64,000 bases of DNA, taken from positions 11,652,001 through 11,716,000 of the forward strand of contig NW_025062478.1 of assembly GCF_000002995.4 (NCBI RefSeq), written 5' to 3'. Made by a program: the position numbers and the translations under genes. The DNA comes from Brugia malayi. Lineage: Eukaryota > Nematoda > Chromadorea > Rhabditida > Onchocercidae. Under the pieces are notes generated by a model, which was not told the origin of the DNA, made no database searches, and worked only from the letters and a program-made list of their open reading frames with translations. Position 1 is the first letter of the stretch. The number at the start of each line of letters is the position of its first letter. This document shows, piece after piece, positions 23,741 to 42,200 of the stretch.

Positions 23741-25203
23741 TCTCCTTTAACTCATAAATTTTGAATCATAGCGAAAAGAAAGTTAAAGATGGTTAATTAA
23801 CAAAGAATCAAAATGGCCACTTTAGACATCTAATATCAGTGAATATGAAGTCGGAAGAGATCGAAAAATTGATTTCTCCAACCGAAAGCGTTGCGAATTT
23901 CGAATATCATGAATCTAAAATAAATCATAATAAAAAAACAATTCCATGTAAAAACACTATCGTTCAAATTATATTACGATAAATCATTTACCTAATTCCT
24001 CATCCCTCATTTAGCCAATTTCTCATCTCCTTCCTTTGTTTTCTTTGTTTATCTTGAATCTAACCACATTCCCATCTTTGTCCATAATTGTTAAAATATC
24101 GAAAGCCAATACACACATACGAATATTTCTGGTTTTCCATGTCTATTGCATCAGATATTCCTGAACATAGTTTTTTTGTTCATTTAGCTTTGGTAGCTAC
24201 CACTCACAGAGCTTTGTATCCGATCGGATATACCAAATGATTGTAAACCACTCCCATCTTGACAAGTATATATACATACATCTTACACCACCAATTGATC
24301 ATCCAATTCATGAAGTTGATTCTACTTCTTCAACAACCTTTAATTCTATTACCTTTTCGTCGCTTAATTTCTCTTGCGACAAACTATTTCTATTATACTA
24401 CTATACCTGTTAATAAAATTATTGTAATATTCCTGTGTAATTTCAGTATCGATAATTGCGAGAATCAACTTACTTCGACATCAGAAGGTGAAGGATTTTT
24501 CCATAATGAACAAAAAAATTATATTTTCTCATTGAAATCTTATCACTAACCCTTATCGAATTTTGATTATGCTAAAAACCTCCTAAATCAGTATAAATTT
24601 ATAAGAATCGAATTAATTTTATTTTTAATACTGAATAACGTATGAAATTCGAATCAACTTACTAAATTTCATCAAAAAGCTTCTGAAAATAAGAGACGAA
24701 AAAGATATTCCGAAAATTACTAAATATTTACACAAAGTCTCAAGAAATAATTTAGTGAAAATAATGTTTGCATCATTTCCTATTGCCAAGTAAGAGCTCT
24801 TGAATTCCGGGAAAAAAAGCCTTTGTCTCATAGATTCCGGAACTTTGAATAGCAGAAATTCCGGATTTGTTATCCAAAAGCTTTTCTCTTCCTTTAATCT
24901 TTTGCCCACACTAGCGACTTCTGCGAGTTTGGTTAGGACCACTAGAGAATTGAGCTGTAACGGATGTATTGATTCCTAGATGGAGAATTTGTTATTGGTA
25001 TAATTGGTGAAGTTTTCCTTTTGTGATTTTCCTCGTGCAATTTGGAAAAAAAAAGGGAGGAAAGGTCCATTGAAGAGGAGTCACTGTGTTGTTCGGGTTG
25101 GCGTAACGTAAAGGTGGCGTAACGTGTAAAGTTCACGTAGCGTATAAAGTTCCGGATTTGATGTGTCACGTCCCTGTTCTGCATATACTGTAAGCTGATT
25201 ATT
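23741..25203. other. Intergenic region upstream of the 25204 gene
   Basis: No supported exon. Frames at 24259-24549 (+), 24625-24942 (-) and 24942-25184 (-) lack motifs and consistent splice signals. The last 150 bases before the next gene are GC-richer and hold repeated GCGTAACGT-type words (separate entry). Confidence 0.4.
25101..25155 (+). promoter_or_regulatory. Repeated GCGTAACGT words in a probable promoter
   Basis: GGCGTAACGTAAAG at about 25101, GGCGTAACGTGTAAAG at about 25116 and a weaker CGTATAAAG at about 25140 form three imperfect copies within 55 bases, ending about 50 bases before the ATG at 25204. Position and repetition suggest a transcription-factor site cluster; the factor is unknown. 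Confidence 0.4.
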
Positions 25204-28200
25204 ATGGGCGATACAGAAGAGTCGATCGGTAGAGTTTTTGTGTTGATTGTATACAGTAAATGGTTATTGGGAGATTTTCTCTGTGTGTTTTTTTGATTTT
25301 ATCCAGAAGAAACGGAATTTTAAATTTTATTTTGAAAAAATTAGTACTTCATTTTTAGATTTCATCCAATTTATTGTTACTTTTTTGTAATAAGATGAAC
25401 TTAAATTAGATATTTAATGTATTTCAGTTTTTAGATAAGCTTTACTGTAAATGTTTGAGATTTTTTCGCGTAGGCGTAAACTTCAATGGTTTTACATTTT
25501 TTTTTTTTTGTATGAAAATGAATTGTAATTTAAATGAGGAAGTGGTTTCCTTTAAATGGAGAAAAAATGTATTGCTTAAATGGTGATGAGTCTTGATATT
25601 TTCCTTTTGAATTTTTATTCGAAAAATATCGTAATTAAGCTAAAATAGTACATACCATAACAATTATGTCGGTGTCTTCTGGATAAAATTGAAGCTTCCA
25701 AGCAACGCGGGTTTATATTGAGTTTGGTGATTAAAAACATGTCATGTGCATGTTGGATATGGATATATGTAGTGAGCTAGCTGTTTAGTTAGAATGACGG
25801 TTATGCGGAATTCAGCTTTTTGTTTTTTGCTGTAAGACTTTCGTGGTTTTAAAATTCTAGAATTGAAATACCATACATCGAGTGACGATTTGACGCGCAT
25901 TTGTTATTATTAATCTTCTAAAATTTTGTTCAAAAATTTACCCATTTATGTATTCTTTCTTGACTTATTCTTAACCTATTAAATGTTTGCAAAAAGTTTC
26001 AGATGCCAGTGTGATGGGATCAAATAAACAGAAGAAAACTGCGATAGAGAAGCCATCAGCTTCGCCATGCGGGTAGTCCCCACAGATAAATATTTTTGAT
26101 TTTAACCATTTTCGAAGTTGGTTTTGTTAGGAAGACTGGGAAATTTGTATTTTTTATTTTTATTTACTTTTTGCTTCCGGAGAGAGGATATTGAAGTTGA
26201 GGAGAGAAATGTCGTCATTAGGAAGAATGCCTAAACAAAATCCAAAACTAAACAAATAATTGGTAACGCGATTAGCTTGGAAAAAAAAAAAAAAAACCTT
26301 GCCGCTTTCGAGTCACTGTGACTATGACCAAACACGGGTTTCACAACACGCCAACAAGGTGCAGAAGGTTGAAATCTTTTTAGTTTAGACTCTCATCGCT
26401 CAGTTTATACATCCAGCACTCTTTAAATTTCTGCGAAGATATTCCAACGTTCGTTATTTCTCTTTAATATCCAGTATGGTTTTTAGATTATATTTCTAAT
26501 TTTTCGTTTTGTTTTGTGATCAGATATCATTATTTCCTACTATTCAAACAATGCGTATGTGTGGTATGGTGTGGTGTGATGTATATATATATATATACAT
26601 ATTTCTGTTTATAATTGCCTTTGTGAATGTCAGTCTAGATGTTACCGATGAGAAGGTCTATTCTTCTACCTGCGCTTTGAATCACTTCCTTGTTCTACAT
26701 TTATATGCCTTTCAAATTTTGTCCGTAATGAAAGGGATATTTTTTCTTTCATGGTTGTTAAGTAAAGAATTATGTCATAGCTTTTTTCCATTAAATATTA
26801 AGAAAGGACAGAAGAAGTTCAAGAAAATTTTTGATAACTGTTAAATTTGTTGTGAATTATTATAATGATTCAGTTTTATGTGTATTCCACTTCGAATTAT
26901 CATACTGCAAACGACACTATCCATTCTCAATTTGCAGTTTAATCATGTAGTTTTATCATATTTTTAATTAAGTAATTGATTTAGCTCTTCAAGCTCCGGA
27001 GAAATCAGTGACGATAGTGATGGTGAAGCGGAAGATGCTGTTCATCATGTGGCTCAATCAGAGGCTACGTTAGCTTTTAATTTTTATAATTCATGCGTTT
27101 GTATAGAGAAATTAGGTTTTTGTTCTTATTCGGAATGACATGCTGGTTGGATGTTTTCGTGATTGCTTGTATAAAACCAATTCGTAGTCTTACTCCATCA
27201 TTTGTAACTGTGATAAATAGTTCACTTTCAGAATAGATGTGAGATTTAATGTGTGCTTTATTTTTCTATTTTTTCAAGTTTTTAGGAGAAATGGTTTTAT
27301 TGAATATCGTAGAAGAGAATTTAAAAGGGATTTCCACTCTAATCGAGAACATGATGTGCCGCAACAATTTGATCCTGATAATGATTATCGGCATCCACAT
27401 TTGACACCTGAACAAATTTCCCTTCGCGTGCGAAAAATTCCAGGACCAGATGTGGTATGCTTTATAAAATGTTTTTTGCGAATTTTCGCTGTTTATAATT
27501 TTAAAGCAAATTGAAACGAAGCAGTTAGAAGAGGGGAATGATTTATTCTTTTTGAATCTATATTGTGTCTCAGTTTTGGGTCGAAATTTTGCCTCTGTTT
27601 AAGAATCGGAAAGCGATTAATTAAATGTGAATTGTTTGCTCTTTTAAAATCTCTTCAAAGAATTTTTCCATTCATTAAAAGATTTCCATATATCGTTTAC
27701 TATTTTACTTTCCATTTATAACATTTTAATGCAACCATTTTAGCTGGTAGAATTAAGTGATGTAGGCATGCGACATTTGTTATCCGATGTGCATGAATTG
27801 GATCGTGAGCAAATTCGACTTTCCAACAATCGTCGGAAGTTATTGGAGTTTGTTTTGGTTTCAAATTCTTCTTTTATCTCTTTATATATATATGCTTTAA
27901 TGGAGATCTTGCATACCGGAAAAATTTGCTGATTTGGTATTTTTCAGACAGATGCGCCAAATGCATAAACAAGAAATAGGATCTTTACGGGAGTGTATGG
28001 AAACGTTGAAGAGGTTGATGAGTGAACGTGGAATGAATTTACTAGCCACACACATTGGACAAGATGTGATGGAGTTCCTACATGAAAAAGACCAAACTTT
28101 CAGTGCAGGTGTACCATTGTTTTAGAATTGTTGATTTATTAGAAGTGCATTAAATAATTCAGCAATTGTATAATAAGCTTCTTTTTAAGTCTTCATTTTT

Positions 28201-30437
28201 TTACATTTATATATCATATGTGACTCCTCTATGATGAAATCCATCCAGCCTGAATAACCACATATAGGATAGAACGAGGTTTCCGATTTATATCAATGAA
28301 TATTATTAATGATTTGGCAAAAAATTTTTCTTATACCTCTTTTGTTTTCAGGAAGTGTATCGTTGCCGACAAAGGTGCTGGATTCATCGTCAGATTCATG
28401 GTATTTTTGTTCGTTTATGTCTTCAGTATTAAATTTCTTACATAATTCCTGTCCTATCCCTACGGATTTTCTTATATTGCAGCCGCGGTTCGTACGGTGT
28501 TTTTCCGAAGACTCAAAGCTTTGCACAAAATTCCTTACCACCACGACCGCATTTTGTCCCGGAATGTTCCGGTGCTTTCAGTTATCCTCCAGTTACACCA
28601 ACAATGCCTGGACCACTCATTTTACCGCCACCAGATTTCTCAGTTCCTCCACCATTTCCCGCTCATGCATTACAAGGTTGCTTCATTGGAGAATTTTTTT
28701 GTTTAGGTTGCTGTTTCTGAAAACTTTCGGTCTGTGGTGCTATTGAATGTTTAATAAGCAATTCATTTGTATCGTAATTTTTTTGCCACTTTTAAGCAGG
28801 AAATGATCATGCATTCGAAAGCCCTGGTACATCGGCGATCACTACTCGAGATGTCTCGGTAATTGATGTCATCTTTTATTTAGAAATTTGTTCTGTGAGA
28901 AAAATACTTTTTGATTGTGAGGGGTGTTTGTAATACATTCTACTAAAGTGAACTCTCAGAAGCCAATTTTCGTGTGTTCATTTTTCCTACTCAATGTTTA
29001 TCTTTATCTTGTAATTTTATTTAAAAAAATGCTGTCTTTTTATTAACTTTTATTTTTTTACCAATTTTCACCTCTGTCAGTGCTGAAACGCTCATCTTTT
29101 AGGTGACCTCATCAATGAGCGCACCTTCCTTATGCGGTGCAATTGGTGAGTCAGGAACACAGAATCCGTTGCGAAATATATCTTTAGTTACTACAAATGA
29201 AAGGACTGCGGAAATAGCAAGTGGATCGAGCAATCATATACCACCTAGCAGTACCGGAGCGCCAGAAAATATTGGGAGGCTGGGATTTCGGCCAAAGATA
29301 AATCGCGAACTGGATCATTCAGGGTTGCTGTCTGGAATTCCACAGCAACCACCGCAACCACCAATGATGGGGATGATGAGAACACAGCAGCGTTTTGGTA
29401 TACCACCATTTCGTGATGGTGTATCAATTATGGATAACGCTCGTGGAGCACCGTTTCTGGATGAACGTGGAATGCCATTTCCGAATAGCAGGATTGTTTC
29501 GTTATATGATGATGGTCGATTACCATTTCATGAATATGAACATCCACAAGGTGATGAAGCGATTCGAATTCGGCACGTGTGGAGTACACGGCCACCAGTC
29601 ACTCAGAGGAGGTTTTTTTTTTTTTTTTTCTGGTTTATATTTACAGGACACATGTAGTTTTGTAAATTTTGTCTTTAGCAAATATATTTACTACACTGGA
29701 TGAAAAGAAAATATTTTAGGAAATGCTAGAGAATTTGTTACATTCGGTAGATAAGTGATCTTTTTCATTTATAGGTTGTTGCAACCAGGAGTTTTTCGTG
29801 ATCGAAAGATTCAACGTGTCATGGTTAGTACGTCTGCTGGTCGAATTCAAGGAGCGGAGATACGTGACCGTTCGCGTTCTCCACATGGTGGTTCGAAGCC
29901 ACTAATTGCAAATAGTAGCTGCGAAACTAGTAGATACTTTCATTTTTTTCTCTTTTTTTTTTTTTTAATTTGATATCAGTCACAAGCACTTTTTTGTCTT
30001 AATATATTCATTATTTTCGAGTTTTGAATTCTTTAAAGATATTAGACTTAGCATTACAGCTCAAAAAAGTGCATTTCTTTCATTTGGGTTTTAGAATCAG
30101 ATCTCTTGGCGTTATCCACGAAAGATGAGTTGGTGTATTAACAGATGAGAAAATTGAGCCTACATTAATATGAAAGAATGTAATATGTGACAAAAAACTA
30201 TAGCTATAAGTGTCTTTCTTCAGTCATATATATTTCAAAAAAAAAAAGATTATATTTTTCTTTGGAACTCAGTAAAATTTAGCAATTGTTAATGAAATTA
30301 TTGTTTTAGTTGCTACTACTACAATTGCTGCAAATATCAGTGCAACTCATGTGTCATCAAATAATGACGTAGAAGGAAACGTTATGTTAGTTGACGAGAA
30401 CAGTGAACCAGGGACCGATAAGATCAGTCAATGTTGA
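25204..30437 (+). CDS. Unrecognised protein: acidic Ser-rich start, coiled coil, long Pro-rich tail
   Basis: Twelve exons join in phase: 25204-25228, 26003-26072, 26985-27068, 27286-27454, 27744-27847, 27948-28108, 28352-28400, 28483-28676, 28800-28858, 29103-29611, 29775-29929 and 30310-30437 (568 residues). I do not recognise the family. An acidic, serine-rich segment (GSSSSGEISDDSDGEAED, about residues 32-49) leads into a conserved-looking basic block. Residues about 117-204 are charged and helical with a probable coiled coil (ELDREQIRLSNNRRKLLEQM, then KQEIGSLRECMETLKRLM). After that the protein is Pro/Ser/Gly-rich and probably disordered, with LPPPDF and PQQPPQPPMM stretches and one SR-like RDRSRSP at 505-511. 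This make-up suits a nuclear RNA-processing or transcription cofactor, which is only inference. The 25-nt first exon is the least certain part; an ATG inside exon 2 (26015) is in frame and could be the start instead. Confidence 0.75.
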
Positions 30438-31752
30438 AATTTTGTCACTTTTATGTCACTTTGTTCACTTTTTATTTTATTTTGATGTTATAAAATTTTT
30501 AATAATATATGTCACCGTGTCACTGTGAATCAATGCATGTGATAATAATCTCTGGGCATTTATTTATATAGCAAAGCAAACTGCCTTTATTCAAATATTT
30601 CGGTTGGAATAACCGATCAAATTTAAAAAATCTTAGGAGGGGAGAACAGAAGATGCTGTTAGCATTGTAGAAATTTTTTAGGAAAAGATCTAAAGCGGAA
30701 AAATTAAATAGTATTTAGTTAAAGCCTAATTTCTAATTTTTGAGTTTTTTTTTTTTTTTTGATTACGAATACCGCAGCAGAAGTAACAGTTGACGTTGCG
30801 ATTATTTCTTGTCTGCATTAAAAAAGGATCTAATTGATGTATTTTTTTTGTGCTTCGGAATTCCAAGTGAATCAGTAATACTAAAAGGAAAAGTAATTTT
30901 TCTATATCCAAATAAATTAGTCGGGAAATTTAAGCTGTAGTAGCATTCTTTTTTCACCTCTTTAATAAAATTTTTTTGGTTCTGAGGGAAATGTTTTTAA
31001 TCGTTTAAGTATACGATTAGGACATATGGACTTTTTCATTTTTTATTAAAAAAAGCGAATAATAGATATGTTTAATTTGTTTTCATAAAAATTAATATAA
31101 ATACAATAAAGATATGTATATCTACACTGTTAATTAATGTCATAAATTAAGGTGTCACGTTATTAACGAAATTTATGTTATATTTGCTGAAACTTTACTT
31201 TATCATTAAAATTAATGAATGTGGTAGTGAGGAACGAAAGAGAATATGCTAATTCAAATTTAGCCAATAGAGATTAAGCTTAATGTGTAATTTTACGGAT
31301 GGTAAGTTGAGATGCTCATTTAGGTTAACAGGTTTGAAATTTTTTATGAAAATACAAATGCTATTGTTTGTAAGAATTAAATTGGTGGTATTTTAACTTG
31401 TTAATTGTTAATATCATATCACACCCAGAAGAATTTTTCAAAAATTTTAAATTTACTGAAGTAAAAGGCGATGATTTGAATTAGTTTTTGCCTCTGCAAC
31501 GGATATATGTTTGTCAATTTGGTATAAATTTAGAATTTCTTGTAATTTTTTGTGTTAATTTTAATTTGCATTTATTTAGAATTACGCAAGAAGCAAATTT
31601 TCATCCTATTTTCACTTTAATTATTGAAATTAAAATGGCTACCTACATTAAATGAGTTTGTTTTATATCAAACATATTACTGCAGCTCTGTTATTTTTTA
31701 TTTGTCAACTCAAGTTCTGTTTTTTTTTTTTTTTTAGTAAGATTATTTAAAA
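30438..31752. other. Intergenic region before the AFG2-like gene
   Basis: AT-rich with no supported exon. A T run followed by TTTTAG ends at 31737, 15 bases before the next start codon, and is a good candidate trans-splice acceptor for that gene. Confidence 0.45.
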
Positions 31753-36277
<4,525 letters not shown>

Positions 36278-37436
36278 TCTAACTCTCTCAGCAATGTTTC
36301 ATCATTATGTATTTGTTTTCCATTACTGCAAACTCGATGATATGCATCTGTTGTTATTGTTTGGCTTATATTCCGGGATTGGTATTTACGGCTTATTTCT
36401 TACTGAAATTTTAAAAACCTATTTTTTGTCCATCAGTTTTTTTTGGTAAAAATAGAAAACGGAAATGTTCTCTAATTTGTGGAGACCCATTTCAAAGTCA
36501 ATTTATGCATGCGTTGAGATAAAAACTAGTTAAAATTCCGTAATTTCGAGAATGGTAAATGAATCGAAAAATGGTATTTTTCTTGACTCACCATTTTATT
36601 AATTTTTTTGTTTCTTTTGTTGTTAATTTGTGACTTTGTTACTGTGATCCGGTAAAAAGATTGATAAAAATTCGGACTTTCACACACTAAAAAAAAAAAA
36701 AAACATCCAAAAAATTAAAGTCAAAAGTTACACAGCATAATACTATTGCAATGATATAATAATATACGCAGACACAGTATTGAATTTTTATTTGTTGTCA
36801 ATAAATTTCTTGAGATATGCACTAAAGGAGTTCAGATATCAATGCAAATTCATTTTATATCCGAGAAAATATTCAGTTTAATATTAAATTATGATTATAG
36901 TTGGCTGATTATTCCACTCATTTCCTTTTTTATAGCGAAATGAGTACTAACCATACTAACCAAAAAAAAAAAAAAAAGACATTTAAGAATAAAATAAAGT
37001 TGAAATTTTATACTTTTCATTTTAAGCTTTATCTTATCATGCTTTTTTGAATTTTAACTATGAGAAAGAAAAGTTAGTGAAATGATATGGTCAATCATTA
37101 AGCTAGTAAAGGGGAACTTATCGATAAATAATTGATTGATGATTGATATTGCTAGGATAGTTGTTATTTAAATAGATTAAATATAAGATGAAAATAGTTT
37201 AATTTCAGTTCTGGAAATTTATAATATTTCTTTTGTTGGTAATAGTTTAGTAATTAATGGATTCTTTTAACGTTTGATAAATGTTACATTACATTTGATA
37301 AAAAAAATTACATTTGATAAAAGATAAATGTTGGTAATAGTTTGGTAATTAGTGGATTTTTAATGTTTGACTGGTAATGATTGTATTAAAGAAGGAAAAG
37401 TATGAATAATATGACTCGAATTTCTACTTAATTAAC

Positions 37437-37467
<31 letters not shown>

Positions 37468-37470
37468 GTT

Positions 37471-37508
<38 letters not shown>

Positions 37509-39273
37509 CATTATTGTTATGAATTATTATTAATTATTAAATTAAATTATTGATATATATATATATATATATATAATTAAATTAAATTATATGTTATCAT
37601 AAATCTTCCCCTCTTCAGATGAATATTTAGTGTGTGATTACGGTATTATCAATATTATATTACGTTATCAGTGCTTCAAATCTATGTTAGCATCTTCCCA
37701 TAATTTTTCTCCTCTTTTTAACTCCTTAATGTAATCATTTATTCTAATGAAATGCAAATATGCATATATCACTAACTAAATATCATTTATATTAAACCAC
37801 ATACAAACATTTCCTCTAATGCATTTATCAATTTATCTCTTATCATTTCTGTTTTTATTTCATCCTTTCAACTATTATTCTTCTCAGATATTTTTTTGAA
37901 AAAAACTTTGATTTTAATGGAAATTTAATCATGATTCAATTACTATTCTTGTTTTGTAATCAAATTAACAAAAAATATTTTTTTTTAATGAAATTTAAAA
38001 TTTTTAAAGTCTAACTAATTTAAAATAATACATGTCAAACATTTACGTTTGCCTCAAATGAAAAAATTAATTGCAACAAGTTGTAATTATTAATGTGTTT
38101 ATGATGATTACTATAATTTTTCACATTTCTTTTTTGAGTTTAACAATTTAAAACATTTTTTTTTTTCAGCATAATTTGTAAATCTTTTCTTCTTCTTTCA
38201 AAGGATAAACTATTCGAAATGAGATAGTAGGAATTAAGTAAGAAATTAACGAAATAATTGGCATATTTTGTTTAAACTACTTAAAAATCTCATTTTTCCC
38301 AAACTACTTGAAAATCTTAAATTTTAAATTAGTTCATTATTTTTTGCTTTATATTTATCCCTCTTAGTGGAATTAACTTATTTATATATATTAAGCTTTT
38401 AAGTCAATAAATTATTTGCATTTTCTGCTGAGAGAATTTTAAAGATTGTCAAAATTTTAATCCTTAAATCAAGTGAAAAACCAAAAACAAATAAACATTA
38501 AAAATGCTTATTTGTTTGTTTGTTTGTTTCTTTTTTTTTTTTTTTTTTTGTTTTCTTCCAATTTTATTCTCTCCATTTATTTTAATTTTTTCTGACTACA
38601 ATTCAATTAATGAAGTTTTTCATTTCCATTCATTCTTTTTTGCAGTCATCAATTATTCTTTTTTCAACAAAAGATAATTACAATAATTCGAACTTATTAC
38701 ACTGAAATTAAATTTGAAAAAAATTTACAGATTATGAGAATTAAATCAGTCAAATTAATAAATAATATTCCTAAAAATAATGAATAGAGCATTTTTAAAT
38801 TTTCATACCTCTAATAACTTTCTTAACTTGCAGCTGCTACTTTTACTTCAATATAAAAAAAAAAAAATTAAATTCATAGCTTCTTAGCATTTGTTGAATT
38901 AATACTGCTTCAATGTTCCATTGCCTTGAAACTAATTACAGTTTAATTAACTTAAAATTGTATTCTTATTTCAATTTACTTAACCAATTCATAATTTTAT
39001 GATTGTTATAATTCAAATTTTAGCATTTTAAATACTTGTTATTTAAAGATTTCAAGTTAGCATTTATTAGTTAATAAATGTTTAAATATTAATAATGCAG
39101 TTTGATGTTTATTAAAAATGTTTTTATTTTATTAATTTTTAGTAGCAATAACACATACCACATAAAATATAATATATATCAAATATATTTTATTTTATAA
39201 TCGAAATGATTTAAATTTTTGCCAAAAATATAAAACAAAGAAGCTAAAAAAAAAAAAAAAAAATTTTCTAGAA
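36278..39273. other. Intergenic low-complexity DNA with (ATT)n and (AT)n tracts
   Basis: No gene is supported. The region holds a trinucleotide tract (ATT/ATC/GTT) at about 37437-37540, a short (AT)n at 37553-37575, and many A/T homopolymers. TTTTCTAG ends at 39271, two bases before the next start codon, and may be a trans-splice acceptor. Confidence 0.45.
37437..37575. repeat. (ATT)n microsatellite followed by (AT)n
   Basis: An almost uninterrupted run of ATT with scattered ATC and GTT units from 37437 to about 37540, then about 11 AT dinucleotides at 37553-37575. Confidence 0.85.
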
Positions 39274-42200
39274 ATGCTCTTTCCAACAGCAAAACTTCTT
39301 ATTACTGGAATTTTTGTGGTACTTGGAGGTGGATTTAATTTTGGTTTTCAAGTATCAATCATTAATCCAATGGGTAAACCATTGCAACAATTTCTGGCAC
39401 AATCTTTAGAAAGGTTGTCTGATCTTTAATATTAGTTTTTCTCATTTTATAAGATAAAATTTTGCTATGAAATGAAATTGATAATATATTAATTAATATT
39501 AAATGATTAAATTAAGATTTTCAATTATTGTTTAAGCTCAAAACTTTGACAATTTTCCGAAAATTAAAATATTTCTAATTTTGTCAAATTTACTTGTCAA
39601 AATAAGTGCTTCTAAATGTTGACCACTTGAAGATGATACTATCAAAATGAAATTGGTTAAAGGCCATTTAAAATTAGTTGTCTGTAATTTGTTGAATTAA
39701 TTCAAACCAGCTTTTTGATTCGAGATTATTAATTTTTTTCTTGTCAAATTGTTAGTGCTTTTACTTATTATTTTCCAATCAAAATGTTTATTAGATTAAT
39801 TTTAAATTAAATTTTTAAATTAAACTTATCAAAATTTTCTTATCAAAATATTTATGGAATTTAATTTACTCTCAAATTACACTTTTATCAAATTAAAGTT
39901 ACAATACATTCCATCATCAAAACTTATCAAATTTTTTTAAAAAAAAAACCACAAATTATATTTATTAAAATTTAAAAATCACTTCAATACTTTCATAATT
40001 ATTTTATCATATCTATTATCACTTGCAGTCGTTATGATATCAAATTTTCCGAATTATCAATCCGGTTATTTTGGTCATTCGTCGCTGGCATTTTTTTCAT
40101 TGGAGCGATTATCGGTGCTACAGTAATACCAGCGGTCATTAATCGCATTGGTTCACGATGGTCATTTGTGATTATTGCATTTGTTAGTTTATTTTTCATT
40201 TTTTATTACCATTTCTGAAAATAAGCAATTAAGCAAAATATGCTATTAGATCTTTATCACATTCCGGAATTACTGAATTGGCTACCGGAAATGAAAGTTA
40301 ATATTTTGTTATTAATATTCAAAAAAAAAAAGAAACTGACCGATTACATAAATATTCATTCAATATGTTACGGACATCCTATTTTAAGAAGCTTAGAAAG
40401 TAATATATTCCGAAACTTTTCTTTTTAATTTATACAATAATTTTTGGATAGATTATAGATCAAATATGAATTATTCTAAATATATTATTTTCCTGACTTT
40501 TATGATATTCCGGAATTTACTCACTGATATAATTAATTATCAATTATTTAATAGCATTAGTGATCGGAAATTTTGACATTAAATTTTTAACCATTGCATT
40601 TTTATTATTCATTAATTTCAGTCATTTTATATTAATTTATTTTTATAATTACATGAAAAATTAGTTTTTAGTTTTTAATAAAAATAACTTTTTGATATGG
40701 TAGTGACATAAATTTTAATATAATTAGCATTGTTTTATTTAATTAAAAATTTTTTACCAATGAAATTCCACAAAAAATTTTTTTAAAAAAAACAATTAAA
40801 ATTTTTTTACTAATAAAAATTTATTGCTATAAAATTATTAATTTCAGTTAATGATTATTGCTATTTTCTTTTCACCCTTATCACAATATACAAATATTGC
40901 GGAATTATTCATTCTTTCACGATTGTTTGTTGGCATTTGTGTTGGAATGTATACTACTGTACAAGGTGTATTCTTAACTGAAATTAGTCCAGGTAATTTA
41001 ATTAAAATTATTTGTAACATATTTTAATTATTAAAATCCATCATTTAATATAGAAATATGTATGTGATATATTTTAAATACTATTTCATTCAATTATGTA
41101 ATTTGTTAGCTATTTTCTTCATATTTTAATCTCTAATAATTAAATAGCAATTTATGGTTTAAAATTTAATTTCTAGTTCAAAAGACGAAATATATTTCTT
41201 TGATTGCTGAAAATATTATCATCAAAGACTATCGGATGTTGAATTTCATTTTATTTTCCGACTAATTATATTTGTTGTAAAATAATTTTGCATATCTCGA
41301 AATAAATAAAACTTCTTTATTCAAAAAAAAAAAAACAAAAAAAAATAGGAAAAGTCTTTCAATCAAAGATATTGCTTTCTTTTTCATCCTAATCATAAAA
41401 TTTAAAAATTTTAAATATTGTATAAATTATTTTCAAACAAATATTATAAAGAGATAATTTGTTCATTGTTAATACAATATATATTCCTTAAAGTTTTACC
41501 AAAATTTCCAAAATTACTAAAAATATTTTTTAAACATTAAATTTTTGTTATTATTTTAATATCATTGAATATTAATCTTTATTTCATTTCATCATATCAT
41601 ATCATCTTTGTCATTTAATTTATCAATTTTTATTTTTAAATTTTAGTTTTTGCAATTATTACAGTTTGTTTTCGTGGCCTAATGGGCACATTAACTGGCC
41701 TATCGACTAATATTGGTGCATTGCTAGCATCAATGATTGGTATGCCACAAATTTTTGGCACTAAAAATTTATGGCCTTATGGCTATTTTATGGAAATGAT
41801 TCCGTGCTTAATGCTTATTTGTTATGCAATTTTTATCCTACATGAAAGTCCATTATATTTTCTGAAACAAATGAATGAAAATGCGGCAAAAGAATCAATT
41901 CAATTTTACAATAATTGGAAAAATGATCGTCAAATAGATGAGGAAATGGAACGATTGAAAATACAACAAAAAAATAATAACGAAAAGAAAAGTGTCAAAA
42001 ATATTATTAATTGGATGAAATTTTGCAATGATAGGTTTTTATTTCTTTTAATTTATTATAATCTTTAATCTTTAATCAGAATTGATTTGATTGTTGACAA
42101 AATTATAAATTAATCATTCATATGCTATTATTGTGTTTTTATTTGAAATAGAAACATCTTCTGCTCTAATAAGCAGAAAAAAAGAAAGAAGAATGATATT

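Noticed and set aside
26509..26844. 111-codon plus-strand open frame
   Set aside because: It lies in an intron of the 25204 gene, includes an AT microsatellite read as Tyr-Ile, and looks like chance hydrophobic sequence.
28293..28544. 83-codon minus-strand open frame
   Set aside because: It is the antisense shadow of two plus-strand exons.
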